Shown here one piece after another: positions 17,451 through 26,014 of a stretch of DNA of 64,000 bases. Numbering within the stretch: position 1 is the stretch's first letter; each line of letters opens with the position of its first letter. Source of the DNA: JANMEB01 sp041745295 (GTDB lineage: Bacteria > Planctomycetota > Planctomycetia > Pirellulales > Pirellulaceae); the NCBI GenBank assembly GCA_041745295.1, contig JBGTJE010000028.1, positions 62,001 through 126,000 on the forward strand, given 5' to 3'. The notes beneath the pieces are model-generated. The model did not search any database. It worked only from the letters and a program-made list of their open reading frames with translations, and was not told the origin of the DNA. A program made the translations under genes and the position numbers.

Positions 17451-17972
17451 CTACAGCGACAAAACGGAACCACACGAGCGACATTTGCGGAGATCTTCGG
17501 ATTCCTTGAAGTTCGCAATCAGGGACTTCATTTTGACAACGATGTCCTTGGGCTGTTGCAGTTTAAAGTACTCTTCGTGAATTTTTTCGTGGCACTGATC
17601 GCAAAACCACATCAGGCCATCCGTTTCGCTCGTCTTGCGAGTTCGCTCGATCACCAAACCGATCGTGTTCGCCGGTCGCTGCGGCGAATGCGGAACTTTG
17701 GGCGGAAGCAAGAAAATCTCCCCTTGGCGTATGGGAATCTCGACCGGATTTCCGTCCTCGACGGCTTTAAGCGAGATGTCCCCTTCGAGCTGGTAAAAAA
17801 ACTCTTCCCCTTCGTTGTAATGAAAATCCTTGCGCTGGTTTGGTCCGCCGACGACCATGACGACGAAGTCCTCGGACGCCTCGTAAACGCACTGATTGCC
17901 GATAGGCGGTTTGAGCAAGTCGCGGTGATCATCGATCCATTTCTTAAAATTGAACGGTCGTTGGATTTTCAT
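17451..17972 (-). CDS. 3-hydroxyanthranilate 3,4-dioxygenase
   Basis: 173 residues. A cupin Fe(II) ring-cleavage enzyme making ACMS from 3-hydroxyanthranilate. The iron ligands are visible as His51, Glu57 and His95 (DFHYNEGEEFFYQLEGD; PPKVPHSP), the same numbers as in the Cupriavidus enzyme. Substrate-binding Arg47 and Arg99 are in place. The C-terminal rubredoxin-like metal site of bacterial homologues is present: Cys124/Cys127 (CDQC) and Cys164/Cys167 (CRSC). It is ten nt after the RidA-type gene and 5 nt before the ACMSD gene. Confidence 0.96.
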   Translation of the reverse strand: MKIQRPFNFKKWIDDHRDLLKPPIGNQCVYEASEDFVVMVVGGPNQRKDFHYNEGEEFFYQLEGDISLKAVEDGNPVEIPIRQGEIFLLPPKVPHSPQRPANTIGLVIERTRKTSETDGLMWFCDQCHEKIHEEYFKLQQPKDIVVKMKSLIANFKESEDLRKCRSCGSVLSL

Positions 17973-17982
17973 CGGTCACCTC

Positions 17983-18402
17983 TTAGTCGATGGTTGCAAT
18001 GCATTTGAGCTCAATCGCGATGGGAGTCGGCAGCGACCGAATCTCGATCGTCGTGCGGCACGGCTGATTTGATTGAAAATATTCCGCATAGAGTCGATTG
18101 TACGTCAGAAAGTCGTCTTTCATATTCGTCAGGAAAACGGTCACATCCACCAGCCGTTCCCAGGTCGAACCTGCTTCCTGGAGAATCGCACGCACATTCT
18201 GGAACGTGCTCCGGCATTGAGCCGCAATATCGTACGCCGTCACATTGCCGGCGGAATCCAGCGTGACCCCCGGTATCATGGCTGTCCCGCGCTCGCGCGG
18301 CCCAATTCCCGACAAGAACAGCAGGTTTCCTACCCGTCGCGCGTGCGGATAAGCGCCCACGGGTTCGGGCGCAACGTGCGAATACAATTTCGAATCCGAC
18401 AT
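17983..18402 (-). CDS. RidA/YjgF-family 2-aminomuconate deaminase
   Basis: 139 residues from ATG 18402 (MSDSKLYSHV); the open frame upstream to 18459 lies in repeat sequence. It carries the RidA fold pattern: GAYPHARRVGNLLFLSG, QNVRAILQEAGSTWERLVDV, FLTNM, and a C-terminal Arg/Glu pair in RTTIEIRSLP with ELKCIA. The GIGPRERGT stretch resembles the 2-aminomuconate deaminases of nitrobenzoate and aminophenol pathways. In this operon it most likely hydrolyses 2-aminomuconate to 4-oxalocrotonate plus ammonia. Generic imine deaminase activity is the alternative, but the neighbours make the pathway role likely. Confidence 0.85.
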   Translation of the reverse strand: MSDSKLYSHVAPEPVGAYPHARRVGNLLFLSGIGPRERGTAMIPGVTLDSAGNVTAYDIAAQCRSTFQNVRAILQEAGSTWERLVDVTVFLTNMKDDFLTYNRLYAEYFQSNQPCRTTIEIRSLPTPIAIELKCIATID

Positions 18403-18435
18403 CCCACGCTCCAAGTGAGTTGTTCCCAAAACAAC

Positions 18436-18500
18436 ACGGGCATTGCCCGTGGCACACAAGACAGAATCGATTTTCCGTGTGCCACTGGCTTTGCCAGTGT
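18436..18500. repeat. CACTGGC-type palindrome pair inside the aminomuconate operon
   Basis: A variant CACGGGCATTGCCCGTG (18436-18452) and a standard CACTGGCTTTGCCAGTG unit (18484-18500) face each other in the 172-bp gap between the RidA-type gene and the aldehyde dehydrogenase. Confidence 0.75.
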
Positions 18501-18574
18501 CGCGAAATCACCCGTTCGGCAAATCCTTCTAGCGGAATCGACGCCAGTATAGATCATGGAGCAGCGCGCGCCAG

Positions 18575-20014
18575 TCACCTAGACGGCAAGCAAATGCTCT
18601 TGGTTTCGGTGAAGAATCGCATGGCCTCGACTCCCCCTTCGCGGCCCAACCCCGATTCGCGCATTCCGCCGAAGGGGGTCCGCAGATCGCGCACGAGCCA
18701 ACTATTGACCCAGACGACGCCGGCCGCGATTTTCTCAGCGCACGCTAACGCCGTTGCCGCGTCTCGCGTCCAGACACTGGCCGAAAGTCCGTAGCGTGTG
18801 GCATTGGCCCGTTCGACGGCCTCGTCCAAGTTGTCAAAAGGTTGAAGTGTCACGACAGGGCCAAAGATTTCTTCCTGATTGGTGCGGCACGCAGCGTTCA
18901 AGCCCTCGATGACGGTGGGCCGCATGAAAAAACCGGACTGGCACCGTCCCGTGACCGAAACGATGTCTCCGCCAACCAGTACGTTGCCCCCTTCACGGCG
19001 AGCCCAGTCGACGCATCCAAGAATCTTTTCGAGGTGGGTCTTGGAAACGACGGCACCTAGATCGGACGTTTCGACCAGCGGATCACCGACAACCATTTTG
19101 TTCACACGCTGTACAAAGTCGTCGCGGAAACGAGCGTACAGCGAACGCTGGACGAGAATTCTCGAACCGCATAGACAAATTTGGCCTTGATTGGCAAACG
19201 ATGATCGAATCGTCGTCTGCATCATCGGTTCGTAATCGCAATCGGCGAAAATCACATTGGGGTTTTTGCCGCCCAATTCGAGCGACGCTTTCACAAAGCG
19301 GGGCGCGAGCAGCGAGGCGATGAGCTTTCCTGTTTTCGTGCCGCCGGTAAAGGAAACCGCACGAACCGCCAAGTGTTTTACCAGCGATTCACCGGCCGTT
19401 GCCCCGCTTCCGTGAACGACGTTGAGAACGCCCGCGGGCAAACCGCATTCCTGAACCCCACGACACAACAAGTATGCGGTCAGCGGCGTGATCTCCGACG
19501 GCTTTGCAATGACGCAATTGCCCGCCGCGAGGGCCGGAGCAATTTTCCAAGTAAACAAATAAAGCGGCAAATTCCAAGGCGAGATACAGGCGACCACTCC
19601 CAAAGGCTGCCGCAGCGTGTAGTGAATCGCGTTCGGCGTCGAGTGGCTTTCGCTGCTCCAAGTCTGGGCCAGTGCCGCGAAGAACCGCAAATTGGCGATC
19701 GCGCGGGGAATATCGACTGTCCGCGCTTGGCGTAACGTCTTTCCCGTGTCGTCGCACTCGGCCCGCGCAAGTTCCTCGAAGTTTCGTTCGATCCAATCGG
19801 CCAACCGGTTGAGGTGGACCGCTCGATCGGCGGCTGCCAGCGCCGACCAGTCCGCAAACGCGGATTGGGCTGCGCTCGCCGCCGCATCGATATCGCCAGC
19901 ATCGGAATTGGGGACTTTCCCAAATACTTGGCCGGTGGCGGGATTGAAAATGTCCAACCATTCCCCGCTCCGTGGTTCCGTGAATTGACCCGCGATCAAA
20001 TTCTGAACTTGCAT
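18575..20014 (-). CDS. 2-aminomuconic 6-semialdehyde dehydrogenase (ALDH superfamily)
   Basis: 479 residues. NAD-dependent oxidation of 2-aminomuconic semialdehyde to 2-aminomuconate. The ALDH core is intact: ISPWNLP (Asn148), SFTGGTKTG, ELGGKNP (Glu247), FANQGQICLCGSR with nucleophile Cys280, EEIFGPVV, and the C-terminal NSWLVRDLRTPFGGMRESG segment. That segment resembles ALDH8A1/AmnC-type dehydrogenases rather than generic ALDHs. It is first gene of the minus arm of the kynurenine block and divergent from the formamidase-like gene across 122 bp (20015-20136), which probably holds both promoters. Confidence 0.9.
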   Translation of the reverse strand: MQVQNLIAGQFTEPRSGEWLDIFNPATGQVFGKVPNSDAGDIDAAASAAQSAFADWSALAAADRAVHLNRLADWIERNFEELARAECDDTGKTLRQARTVDIPRAIANLRFFAALAQTWSSESHSTPNAIHYTLRQPLGVVACISPWNLPLYLFTWKIAPALAAGNCVIAKPSEITPLTAYLLCRGVQECGLPAGVLNVVHGSGATAGESLVKHLAVRAVSFTGGTKTGKLIASLLAPRFVKASLELGGKNPNVIFADCDYEPMMQTTIRSSFANQGQICLCGSRILVQRSLYARFRDDFVQRVNKMVVGDPLVETSDLGAVVSKTHLEKILGCVDWARREGGNVLVGGDIVSVTGRCQSGFFMRPTVIEGLNAACRTNQEEIFGPVVTLQPFDNLDEAVERANATRYGLSASVWTRDAATALACAEKIAAGVVWVNSWLVRDLRTPFGGMRESGLGREGGVEAMRFFTETKSICLPSR

Positions 20015-20136
20015 TTCTATTCAGGTTCCCAAATTTTCGTGCGACGAGCGTACTTTGCGAATACGCGCCGCGCGATCACAATAGGTCGTCAAGCTAAGAT
20101 TCTAACTTCTTAAGGCTTTTGTTGTCACGACTGCGG

Positions 20137-20982
20137 ATGATTGTCCATTTCCAACACGGAATGCGTCGCTACAAGGCCGATTTGAGCCGACCCTTTTCGA
20201 TTGGGGTTGGGCAGAGCTTTGATCAGCAACAAATCAATCATTTTGGCGCCGACCGCGCTAGTCGAAAGCCCATTCGCCTTGGAGGATTTGTTGGCTCGAC
20301 GCGGCTGGGAGGAAGTTGTAATGTCGACCAAATCTCGATTATTCCGCATTGCAACGGAACTCACGTCGAGCATGTCGGTCATATCGTCGACTCGGTCGCC
20401 GACAATCCGCTCGTAAAAATTCCGACGCTGATGATTGCTGCGCTGGCTTCGGTGAACACCACGTGGGCGGGAGCCACGATCGGTGAAACGTATCGTCCTC
20501 CGCTTCATCCCGATGACCGGGTTATTTCCGCGGCGAGTTTGCAAGCCGAAATGGAAGCTTTGACATTGGCCGGAACGGCATCTGTCGCCGCCCTCATTTT
20601 GCGAACCCTTCCCAACGACGAAGCCAAATGCCAATATCAATACGGTGCTGGGATCGCCCCGCCCTTCCTGACGGTCGAAGCCATGGAGTGGATTTTGGAA
20701 CATGGCTTTGAGCATTTACTGGTCGATTTTCCATCCCTCGACCGGATGCATGACGATGGACTGTTGACGAACCATCATTTATTTTGGAATGTCGCAGAGC
20801 GGTCGCACGACCTAGCAGCCGATACGCGGAGTGCCCGTTCGATCACGGAATTGGTGTTTATTCCGAATCACATCGACGACGGGTTGTACGTGTTGAATTT
20901 GCAATTCCCCGATTGGGCGTCGGATGCGGCTCCCGCCCGCCCGTTACTTTTTCCCTTGCAAGCTGATGACGACCGAGACTAA
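20137..20982 (+). CDS. Cyclase-family hydrolase, probable kynurenine formamidase
   Basis: 281 residues from ATG 20137; a TTG at 20119 is the only longer option. The metal-binding motif of the cyclase/KynB superfamily is plain: PHCNGTHVEHVGHI around residues 72-85. Later come EHLLVDFPSLDRMHDDGLLTNH and ITELVFIPNHIDDGLYVLNL. The family hydrolyses N-formylkynurenine to kynurenine and formate. It is longer than classic KynB (about 210 residues), with an N-terminal extension starting MIVHFQHGMRRYKADLSRP. The 3' end overlaps the kynureninase start by 17 nt, so translation is coupled and the assignment is well supported by context. Confidence 0.82.
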   Translation: MIVHFQHGMRRYKADLSRPFSIGVGQSFDQQQINHFGADRASRKPIRLGGFVGSTRLGGSCNVDQISIIPHCNGTHVEHVGHIVDSVADNPLVKIPTLMIAALASVNTTWAGATIGETYRPPLHPDDRVISAASLQAEMEALTLAGTASVAALILRTLPNDEAKCQYQYGAGIAPPFLTVEAMEWILEHGFEHLLVDFPSLDRMHDDGLLTNHHLFWNVAERSHDLAADTRSARSITELVFIPNHIDDGLYVLNLQFPDWASDAAPARPLLFPLQADDDRD

Positions 20983-22270
20983 CGACGCAACCGATTTCGC
21001 AACGCGGGAATATGCCGCGCAGCAGGATCGCTTGGATCCGTTGCGGCATTTTCGCGACGAGTTTCATATTCCGCAAACCTCGGAAGGACAGGACGAAGTT
21101 TATCTCGTCGGCAATTCGCTCGGTCTTCAGCCCAAACGCGCGGCAGCATTTGTTTTCGAAGCGCTCGACCGCTGGCGGACGATGGGGGTACGCGGCCATT
21201 GCGAAGGCCCGCATCCATGGGTCCCCTACCATGAATTTTTGACCGAGCCGATGGCGCGAATTGTCGGAGGGTTTTGTGACGAAGTGGTCGTGATGAACTC
21301 ACTGACGACCAATTTGCACCTGATGCTGGCGACCTTTTACCGGCCGACAACCCAGCGGCATAAAATCTTGATCGAGGCGGGCGCGTTTCCATCCGACCGG
21401 TACGCGGTGGAATCTCAGATTCGTTGGCACGGATTCAATCCGCAGGAAGCCCTCGTCGCCTGCGCGCCGCGCAGCGGCGAGTTGTTGTTGTGCGAGGACG
21501 ACGTGTGCGAACGGATCGAGCATCAAGCGGGCGAAATTGCGGTGGTCTTACTTCCGGGAGTGCAATACTACACGGGTCAATCGTTCGACATCGAGCACAT
21601 CACGCGCGCAGCCCATCGACATGGGATCGTGGTCGGTTTCGACTTGGCACACTCGGCCGGCAACGTTGAGCTTCGATTGCATGACTGGGACGTCGATTTT
21701 GCAGTTTGGTGCACTTACAAATACTTGAATTCGGGACCCGGTGCGGTGGCGGGTTGTTTCATTCATTCGCGGCACATTCGAGACCCCAAGTTACCACGGC
21801 TTGCCGGATGGTGGGGGCACGACAAGGCGTCGCGTTTTGAAATGCCCAGTCGGTTCACGCCGATTCCGACGGCCGAAGGTTGGCAGGTAAGCAATCCGCC
21901 GATCCTTTCGTTGGCTGCGGTTCGAGCGGCACTGGAAGTATTCGACGAAGCCGGTGGAATGCAACGCTTGCGGCAGAAGTCCTTGCAACTCAACGATTAT
22001 TTGCTCCAATTGCTCGACCGACATTTTGCCAAGCAGATCACCGTCATTACGCCGCGCGATCCGCACCGGCGCGGTTGTCAGCTTTCGCTCAGTACCGTCG
22101 GTCCACCGGGAAGCCTCCGGCTACACGAGGCGTTAGCCAATCGAGGCGTCGCAACCGACTATCGTCAACCGGATGTGCTTCGAGCAGCGCCTACGCCGCT
22201 CTACAATTCGTTTGTCGATGTTTTCGAGTTCGTCGAACGACTGCGCGACGTCTGGAAAGGCACCTCATGA
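20966..22270 (+). CDS. kynU: Kynureninase
   Basis: 434 residues from ATG 20966. A PLP enzyme of the class V aminotransferase fold that cleaves 3-hydroxykynurenine to 3-hydroxyanthranilate and alanine. Diagnostic segments: VYLVGNSLGLQPK, GHCEGPHPWVPYHE, NSLTTNLHLML, FDLAHSAGNVELRLHDW, Schiff-base Lys252 in WCTYKYLNSGPGAVAG, GWWGHDK and FTPIPTAEGWQVSNPP. It sits between the formamidase (17-nt overlap) and kynurenine monooxygenase (4-nt ATGA overlap), a tight three-gene operon. Confidence 0.97.
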   Translation: MTTETNDATDFATREYAAQQDRLDPLRHFRDEFHIPQTSEGQDEVYLVGNSLGLQPKRAAAFVFEALDRWRTMGVRGHCEGPHPWVPYHEFLTEPMARIVGGFCDEVVVMNSLTTNLHLMLATFYRPTTQRHKILIEAGAFPSDRYAVESQIRWHGFNPQEALVACAPRSGELLLCEDDVCERIEHQAGEIAVVLLPGVQYYTGQSFDIEHITRAAHRHGIVVGFDLAHSAGNVELRLHDWDVDFAVWCTYKYLNSGPGAVAGCFIHSRHIRDPKLPRLAGWWGHDKASRFEMPSRFTPIPTAEGWQVSNPPILSLAAVRAALEVFDEAGGMQRLRQKSLQLNDYLLQLLDRHFAKQITVITPRDPHRRGCQLSLSTVGPPGSLRLHEALANRGVATDYRQPDVLRAAPTPLYNSFVDVFEFVERLRDVWKGTS

Positions 22271-23631
22271 CGAAACCGCAGCGCGTCGTCGTTGTCGGTG
22301 CTGGCTTGGTAGGCTCGCTGTTAGCGACGATGCTAACCCGCCGCGGGTACCACGTTTCGATCTATGAAAAGAGGCCGGATCTGCGCAGGGCTCGGATTTC
22401 CGCCGGCAAATCGATCAATCTGGCGCTGGCCGAGCGAGGAATCCACGGTCTGCGGTTGGCCGGACTGCTCGACGAAGTCGAGCCGCTGTTGATCCCGATG
22501 CGCGGACGACGGGTTCACGCCACCGACGGCCGCACCGAATTTTTTGCCTACGGGCAGCGGCCGGACGAAGTGATCTACTCGGTTTCGCGCGGCGAACTGA
22601 ACCGGATTATGCTCGATGCCGTCGAGCAAGCTCCTCATACGACACTCGCATTCAATCGGGAACTCCGCTCGATGGATTTTGATTCGCGCACGATCACGCT
22701 CGCGGATTCGATCACCAACGAGTCGCACGTCGTGAACTTCGAATTTTTGATCGGCGCCGATGGATCGGGCTCAGTGGTGCGTCAAGAACTTATTCGCAGG
22801 ATCAATGGCCAGGACGAAACAGAGTTTCTTAATCACGACTACAAAGAACTGAGTATCCCGGCCGGACCCGGAGGTCAGTTTCAATTGGAAGAAGAGGCGC
22901 TCCACATCTGGCCGCGGGGGGGGTTCATGCTCATCGCCCTCCCCAATCTCGATGGCAGTTTCACGGTGACGTTGTTTCTGCCGCGTCAAGGCGAAAACAG
23001 TTTCGCCCGATTGCAGACGCCGAGCGATGTCCATGATTTTTTTCAGACGAATTTTCCAGACGCTTTAACCCTGATCCCGGATTTGATCGAAGACTTCTTT
23101 GCGAATCCGACCGGCCAGATGGGCACGGTTCGCTGTTGGCCTTGGACCTTTCGCGACGCGGCCATGCTCATCGGGGACGCGGCGCACGCGATCGTACCGT
23201 TCCACGGCCAAGGAATGAACTGCGGGTTCGAGGACTGTGGGCAGTGGTTTCATATTCTCGACAATTGCCGCGGGGATTGGAGCAAAGCGATGCGGGAATT
23301 CGCGGCACTGCGCAAACCTAACGCCGACGCGATCGCGACCATGGCGCTAGAGAATTTCGTCGAGATGCGCGACGGTGTGCGCGATCCCCATTTTCAACTC
23401 AAAAAGCAAATTGGGTTCGAGCTCGAACGGATGTTTCCCCGGCAGTTCATTCCGCGTTATTCGATGGTGATGTTTCACCGAATTCCCTACCAACTCGTAT
23501 TAGAGCGGGGACGAATCCAGGCCGCGATCTTGGATGAGTTGATTCAAGGAATCGACAATCCAAGTCAGTTCGATCGTGCCAAAGCGCACCAGGCAATCGA
23601 TGCGCGGTTGCCTCCGCTCGAACTGGTGTGA
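22267..23631 (+). CDS. Kynurenine 3-monooxygenase
   Basis: 454 residues from ATG 22267, overlapping the kynureninase stop; the frame is open upstream inside kynU, but that part is a shadow. An FAD-dependent hydroxylase that converts kynurenine to 3-hydroxykynurenine with NADPH and O2. Motifs: VVVVGAGLVGSLLA (ADP-binding), YEKRPDLRRARISAGKSINL, the DG motif IGADGSGSVVR, and the GD motif LIGDAAHAIVPFHGQGMNC followed by GFEDC. The C-terminal third (KKQIGFELERMFPRQFIPRY) corresponds to the membrane/lid helix region of KMO. It is last gene of the plus-strand kynurenine operon. Confidence 0.96.
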   Translation: MTKPQRVVVVGAGLVGSLLATMLTRRGYHVSIYEKRPDLRRARISAGKSINLALAERGIHGLRLAGLLDEVEPLLIPMRGRRVHATDGRTEFFAYGQRPDEVIYSVSRGELNRIMLDAVEQAPHTTLAFNRELRSMDFDSRTITLADSITNESHVVNFEFLIGADGSGSVVRQELIRRINGQDETEFLNHDYKELSIPAGPGGQFQLEEEALHIWPRGGFMLIALPNLDGSFTVTLFLPRQGENSFARLQTPSDVHDFFQTNFPDALTLIPDLIEDFFANPTGQMGTVRCWPWTFRDAAMLIGDAAHAIVPFHGQGMNCGFEDCGQWFHILDNCRGDWSKAMREFAALRKPNADAIATMALENFVEMRDGVRDPHFQLKKQIGFELERMFPRQFIPRYSMVMFHRIPYQLVLERGRIQAAILDELIQGIDNPSQFDRAKAHQAIDARLPPLELV

Positions 23632-23652
23632 TGTCGCCTGCGCTTGCCTTTG

Positions 23653-23725
23653 TTGTAGCCGAAGTCGCCAGACTTTGGGCCGGGCGCAGCGATGCGCACC
23701 GGAACTCTGGCGAGTTCCGCTAAAG
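23653..23725. repeat. Imperfect inverted repeat after the kynurenine operon
   Basis: TAGCCGAAGTCGCCAGACTT and CGGAACTCTGGCGAGTTCCG-CTA form an imperfect inverted pair in the 126-bp gap between the monooxygenase stop and the convergent PDZ protein stop. Confidence 0.55.
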
Positions 23726-23757
23726 TTTCACGGGACCAGGGTGCCGCCTAATCGCCA

Positions 23758-25098
23758 TCAATCTTTTCGCGGCAGCGCGAATTCGATTTTCTTTCCCTCG
23801 CGCAGAACATCGACGCGAATGGAATCTCCGGCGCCCTGCGAACGCATGGCATACGCCAGGATATCGGTTTCGCGAAGTAGGTCGGTCCTTCCGCCGAAGG
23901 AAATAATCAGGTCCCCAGGCAGAAAGCCGGCCTTTTTGGCCTCATCATGCGGACTGTATTGGCCGACGTGTTTGACATCGAGGGCCATGCTGCCGGCTGG
24001 GATCTCGCTCGGCCGCGGATCGGCGTCTTGAAGCTGCAACCCGCCGAGCGCCAATCGTCGCAACTCCCAAGTACTTGCCCGCCAAGAAATGTCGCCGCGT
24101 TCGCGCCAGCCCTTGGGCAAAAGGAAATCGATGTCGAGGGATTTGTTGTCGCGTACGACTTTGGCCTTCAAACTAGTTTCATCGGCGCCCGCTTGATGCA
24201 ACACCCACTGGACATCGGCGATCGAAAGAAGCGGTTGACCCTCGAGCGATTCGATGACATCGCCCGTTTGAAATCCTGATTTCGCGGCGGGCGAATCGGG
24301 GATCACACGAGAAACCGTCGCATACTTTTTTGGATCGAGGATCAAGCCCAACGATTTTGGATGCGGGAAAGGAAACAGGGCGTTGACAGACATCCCCTCG
24401 GCACTGTTGCGCTGCTGCTCATTGATCGCATCGCCAATCATGTGGCAATGGATACAGCTTTGGACAACTTTGTCTTCGTAGTCGAGGGTCGAAGAGTATT
24501 TCATCAAGCTTGGGAATTTTTCCGGAACGGGATACGGCGGTTTCGGTCCACGCTTGGCGGCCAGCGAGTCCTTGTTCGCCGGAAAATCCGCATGAAGCTT
24601 AAGGGCACCTAACAACGCCATTTTCAATCCCGACACCGACACGTCGTCAGCCCATTCGGTTCGATGGGATCGAGTCCCATAGCGGCCATAAATCGTGCTA
24701 TCAGCGTTTAAGAAAAAGACTGCAAACGACTGATCATAGTCGAATTGAAACAGCGAAAGGTCGAGTCCATTTGTGGAAACCACGCGCACGCGGACGAACT
24801 TCTCGAGCAGAGCATGCAATTCGGGATCTTCCTTCAAAAGTTCGTCGTCCAGCTTGACGCATTCTTCGCAGGGAATGCAGCGGAACACAACGACCAACGG
24901 CTTTTTGCTCCACGTCGCCTCCTCAAACGCTTTGGGTAAGTCGTTGTAAATCCAAAATCCGTCGGCTTCGACGTTGATCTTATCGTCGCGAACCTTCTTT
25001 TCACGCTGGTTTTGGGCATCGCTGAACGAGGGAAAAACGGTCAGGGAGACGAGTGCAAGCCCGTAACGCAAAATAAGCGACGCTTGAGTGGTGAACAA
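23758..25098 (-). CDS. Exported thioredoxin-fold / CXXCH / double-PDZ protein
   Basis: 446 residues from TTG 25098, chosen because GGAG (25106-25109) is 7 nt upstream and it gives a signal peptide ending near SDAQ; GTG 25143 is the alternative. Order of parts: a thioredoxin-like domain (about 35-165) with VVVFRCIPCEECVKLDDELL (Cys74, Cys77, Cys80), then SCIHCH (Cys215, Cys218, His219), a c-type haem attachment motif, then PDZ1 (about 255-330) and PDZ2 (about 350-445). It resembles the planctomycete Trx7/PDZ (seleno)protein group, here with Cys and no in-frame TGA. A periplasmic redox or protein-quality role is plausible. Confidence 0.8.
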   Translation of the reverse strand: MFTTQASLILRYGLALVSLTVFPSFSDAQNQREKKVRDDKINVEADGFWIYNDLPKAFEEATWSKKPLVVVFRCIPCEECVKLDDELLKEDPELHALLEKFVRVRVVSTNGLDLSLFQFDYDQSFAVFFLNADSTIYGRYGTRSHRTEWADDVSVSGLKMALLGALKLHADFPANKDSLAAKRGPKPPYPVPEKFPSLMKYSSTLDYEDKVVQSCIHCHMIGDAINEQQRNSAEGMSVNALFPFPHPKSLGLILDPKKYATVSRVIPDSPAAKSGFQTGDVIESLEGQPLLSIADVQWVLHQAGADETSLKAKVVRDNKSLDIDFLLPKGWRERGDISWRASTWELRRLALGGLQLQDADPRPSEIPAGSMALDVKHVGQYSPHDEAKKAGFLPGDLIISFGGRTDLLRETDILAYAMRSQGAGDSIRVDVLREGKKIEFALPRKD

Positions 25099-25105
25099 CT
25101 TCGGT

Positions 25106-25109
25106 CTCC
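25106..25109 (-). promoter_or_regulatory. Ribosome binding site deciding a TTG start
   Basis: GGAG stands 7 nt before TTG 25098 and supports that codon over GTG 25143 as the start of the Trx/PDZ protein. Confidence 0.55.
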
Positions 25110-25170
25110 GTGAGACAATCTCAAGGTGTTGATTCGAGGACACGGCTTGTGGCGTGTAATCAATTCTCTT

Positions 25171-25250
25171 TGTTTAACCGCCTGCTTCAGGCGCTGGAAT
25201 GGGCCCACGGCGGATGTCGCCCAGCGCGGCGAAGCGCCGCGGTTAAACAG
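25171..25250. repeat. GTTTAAC/GTTAAAC-bounded palindrome, copy 3
   Basis: Left end TGTTTAACCGC, right end GCGGTTAAACAG. It lies between the peroxiredoxin stop and the PDZ protein start, both on the minus strand. Confidence 0.85.
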
Positions 25251-25260
25251 AGGATCCGTT

Positions 25261-25914
25261 CTATTGCGGCTGCTTTACGGTTCGCAAATACGGCTTGTGG
25301 GTCTTAAAGCCCTGCGGGTATTTTTGCTTGGCGTCTTCATCGGAGATGCTGGTCGGGATGATGACGTCGTCGCCAGGTTTCCAGTTCACTGGCGTCGCCA
25401 CGGTGTGCTTTGCGGTGAGTTGCACCGAGTCCAGCAGCCGCAGGACTTCGTCGAAGTTGCGGCCGGTGCTCATCGGATACACGAGCATCGCTTTCACTTT
25501 CTTGTCGGGTCCGATCACGAACACCGACCTTACGGTCGCATTATCGGCGGCGGTTCGCGGCCCGCTACTGGCGTTGGGATGGAGCATGTCGTAATGCTTG
25601 GCGACGATCAGATCCGCATCGCCGATCATCGGATAGTTCACCGCGAAACCTTGGGTTTCCTTGATGTCGCCAACCCACTTTTTGTGGTCGGAGACCGGGT
25701 CGACGCTCAAGCCAATGATCTTGGTGTTACGCTTGTCGAATTCGGGCTTCAGCCGCGCCATGTAGCCGAGTTCCGTCGTGCAGACCGGGGTAAAATCCTT
25801 GGGATGGGAAAAGAGGATCGCCCAGTGGTCGCCAATCCATTCGTGGAATTGGATCGTGCCTTCGGTCGTCTCCGCGGTGAAATCGGGCGCGACATCGCCA
25901 ATGCGAACGGCCAT
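25261..25914 (-). CDS. 1-Cys peroxiredoxin (Prx6 type)
   Basis: 217 residues from ATG 25914 with AGGAG 7 nt upstream. The peroxidatic site is FSHPKDFTPVCTTE with Cys45. The Prx6-type C-terminal arm is present (ATPVNWKPGDDVIIP, then a YLRTVKQPQ tail), and no resolving Cys is seen. It reduces peroxides, using an external thiol. It lies between tryptophan dioxygenase (same strand, upstream) and the Trx/PDZ protein (same strand, downstream); the haem and flavin oxygenases nearby could be a peroxide source. Confidence 0.93.
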   Translation of the reverse strand: MAVRIGDVAPDFTAETTEGTIQFHEWIGDHWAILFSHPKDFTPVCTTELGYMARLKPEFDKRNTKIIGLSVDPVSDHKKWVGDIKETQGFAVNYPMIGDADLIVAKHYDMLHPNASSGPRTAADNATVRSVFVIGPDKKVKAMLVYPMSTGRNFDEVLRLLDSVQLTAKHTVATPVNWKPGDDVIIPTSISDEDAKQKYPQGFKTHKPYLRTVKQPQ

Positions 25915-26014
25915 GGTAAGTCTCCTATTGCTCAACAATCGTCCATTTATTTTTCGTTAAATTGCGAACGGGACGTTCATTGTACCGCAGTGATTCAAGA
26001 ATCGCGATGGTCTT

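Noticed and set aside
16882..17580. Long plus-strand ORF opposite the ACMSD and dioxygenase genes
   Set aside because: It is a shadow of two strongly supported enzymes on the other strand; long antisense frames are common at this base composition.
21880..22266. Upstream extension of the kynurenine monooxygenase frame
   Set aside because: It lies wholly inside the kynureninase gene in another frame; the ATGA overlap at 22267 gives the expected N-terminus with the FAD motif.
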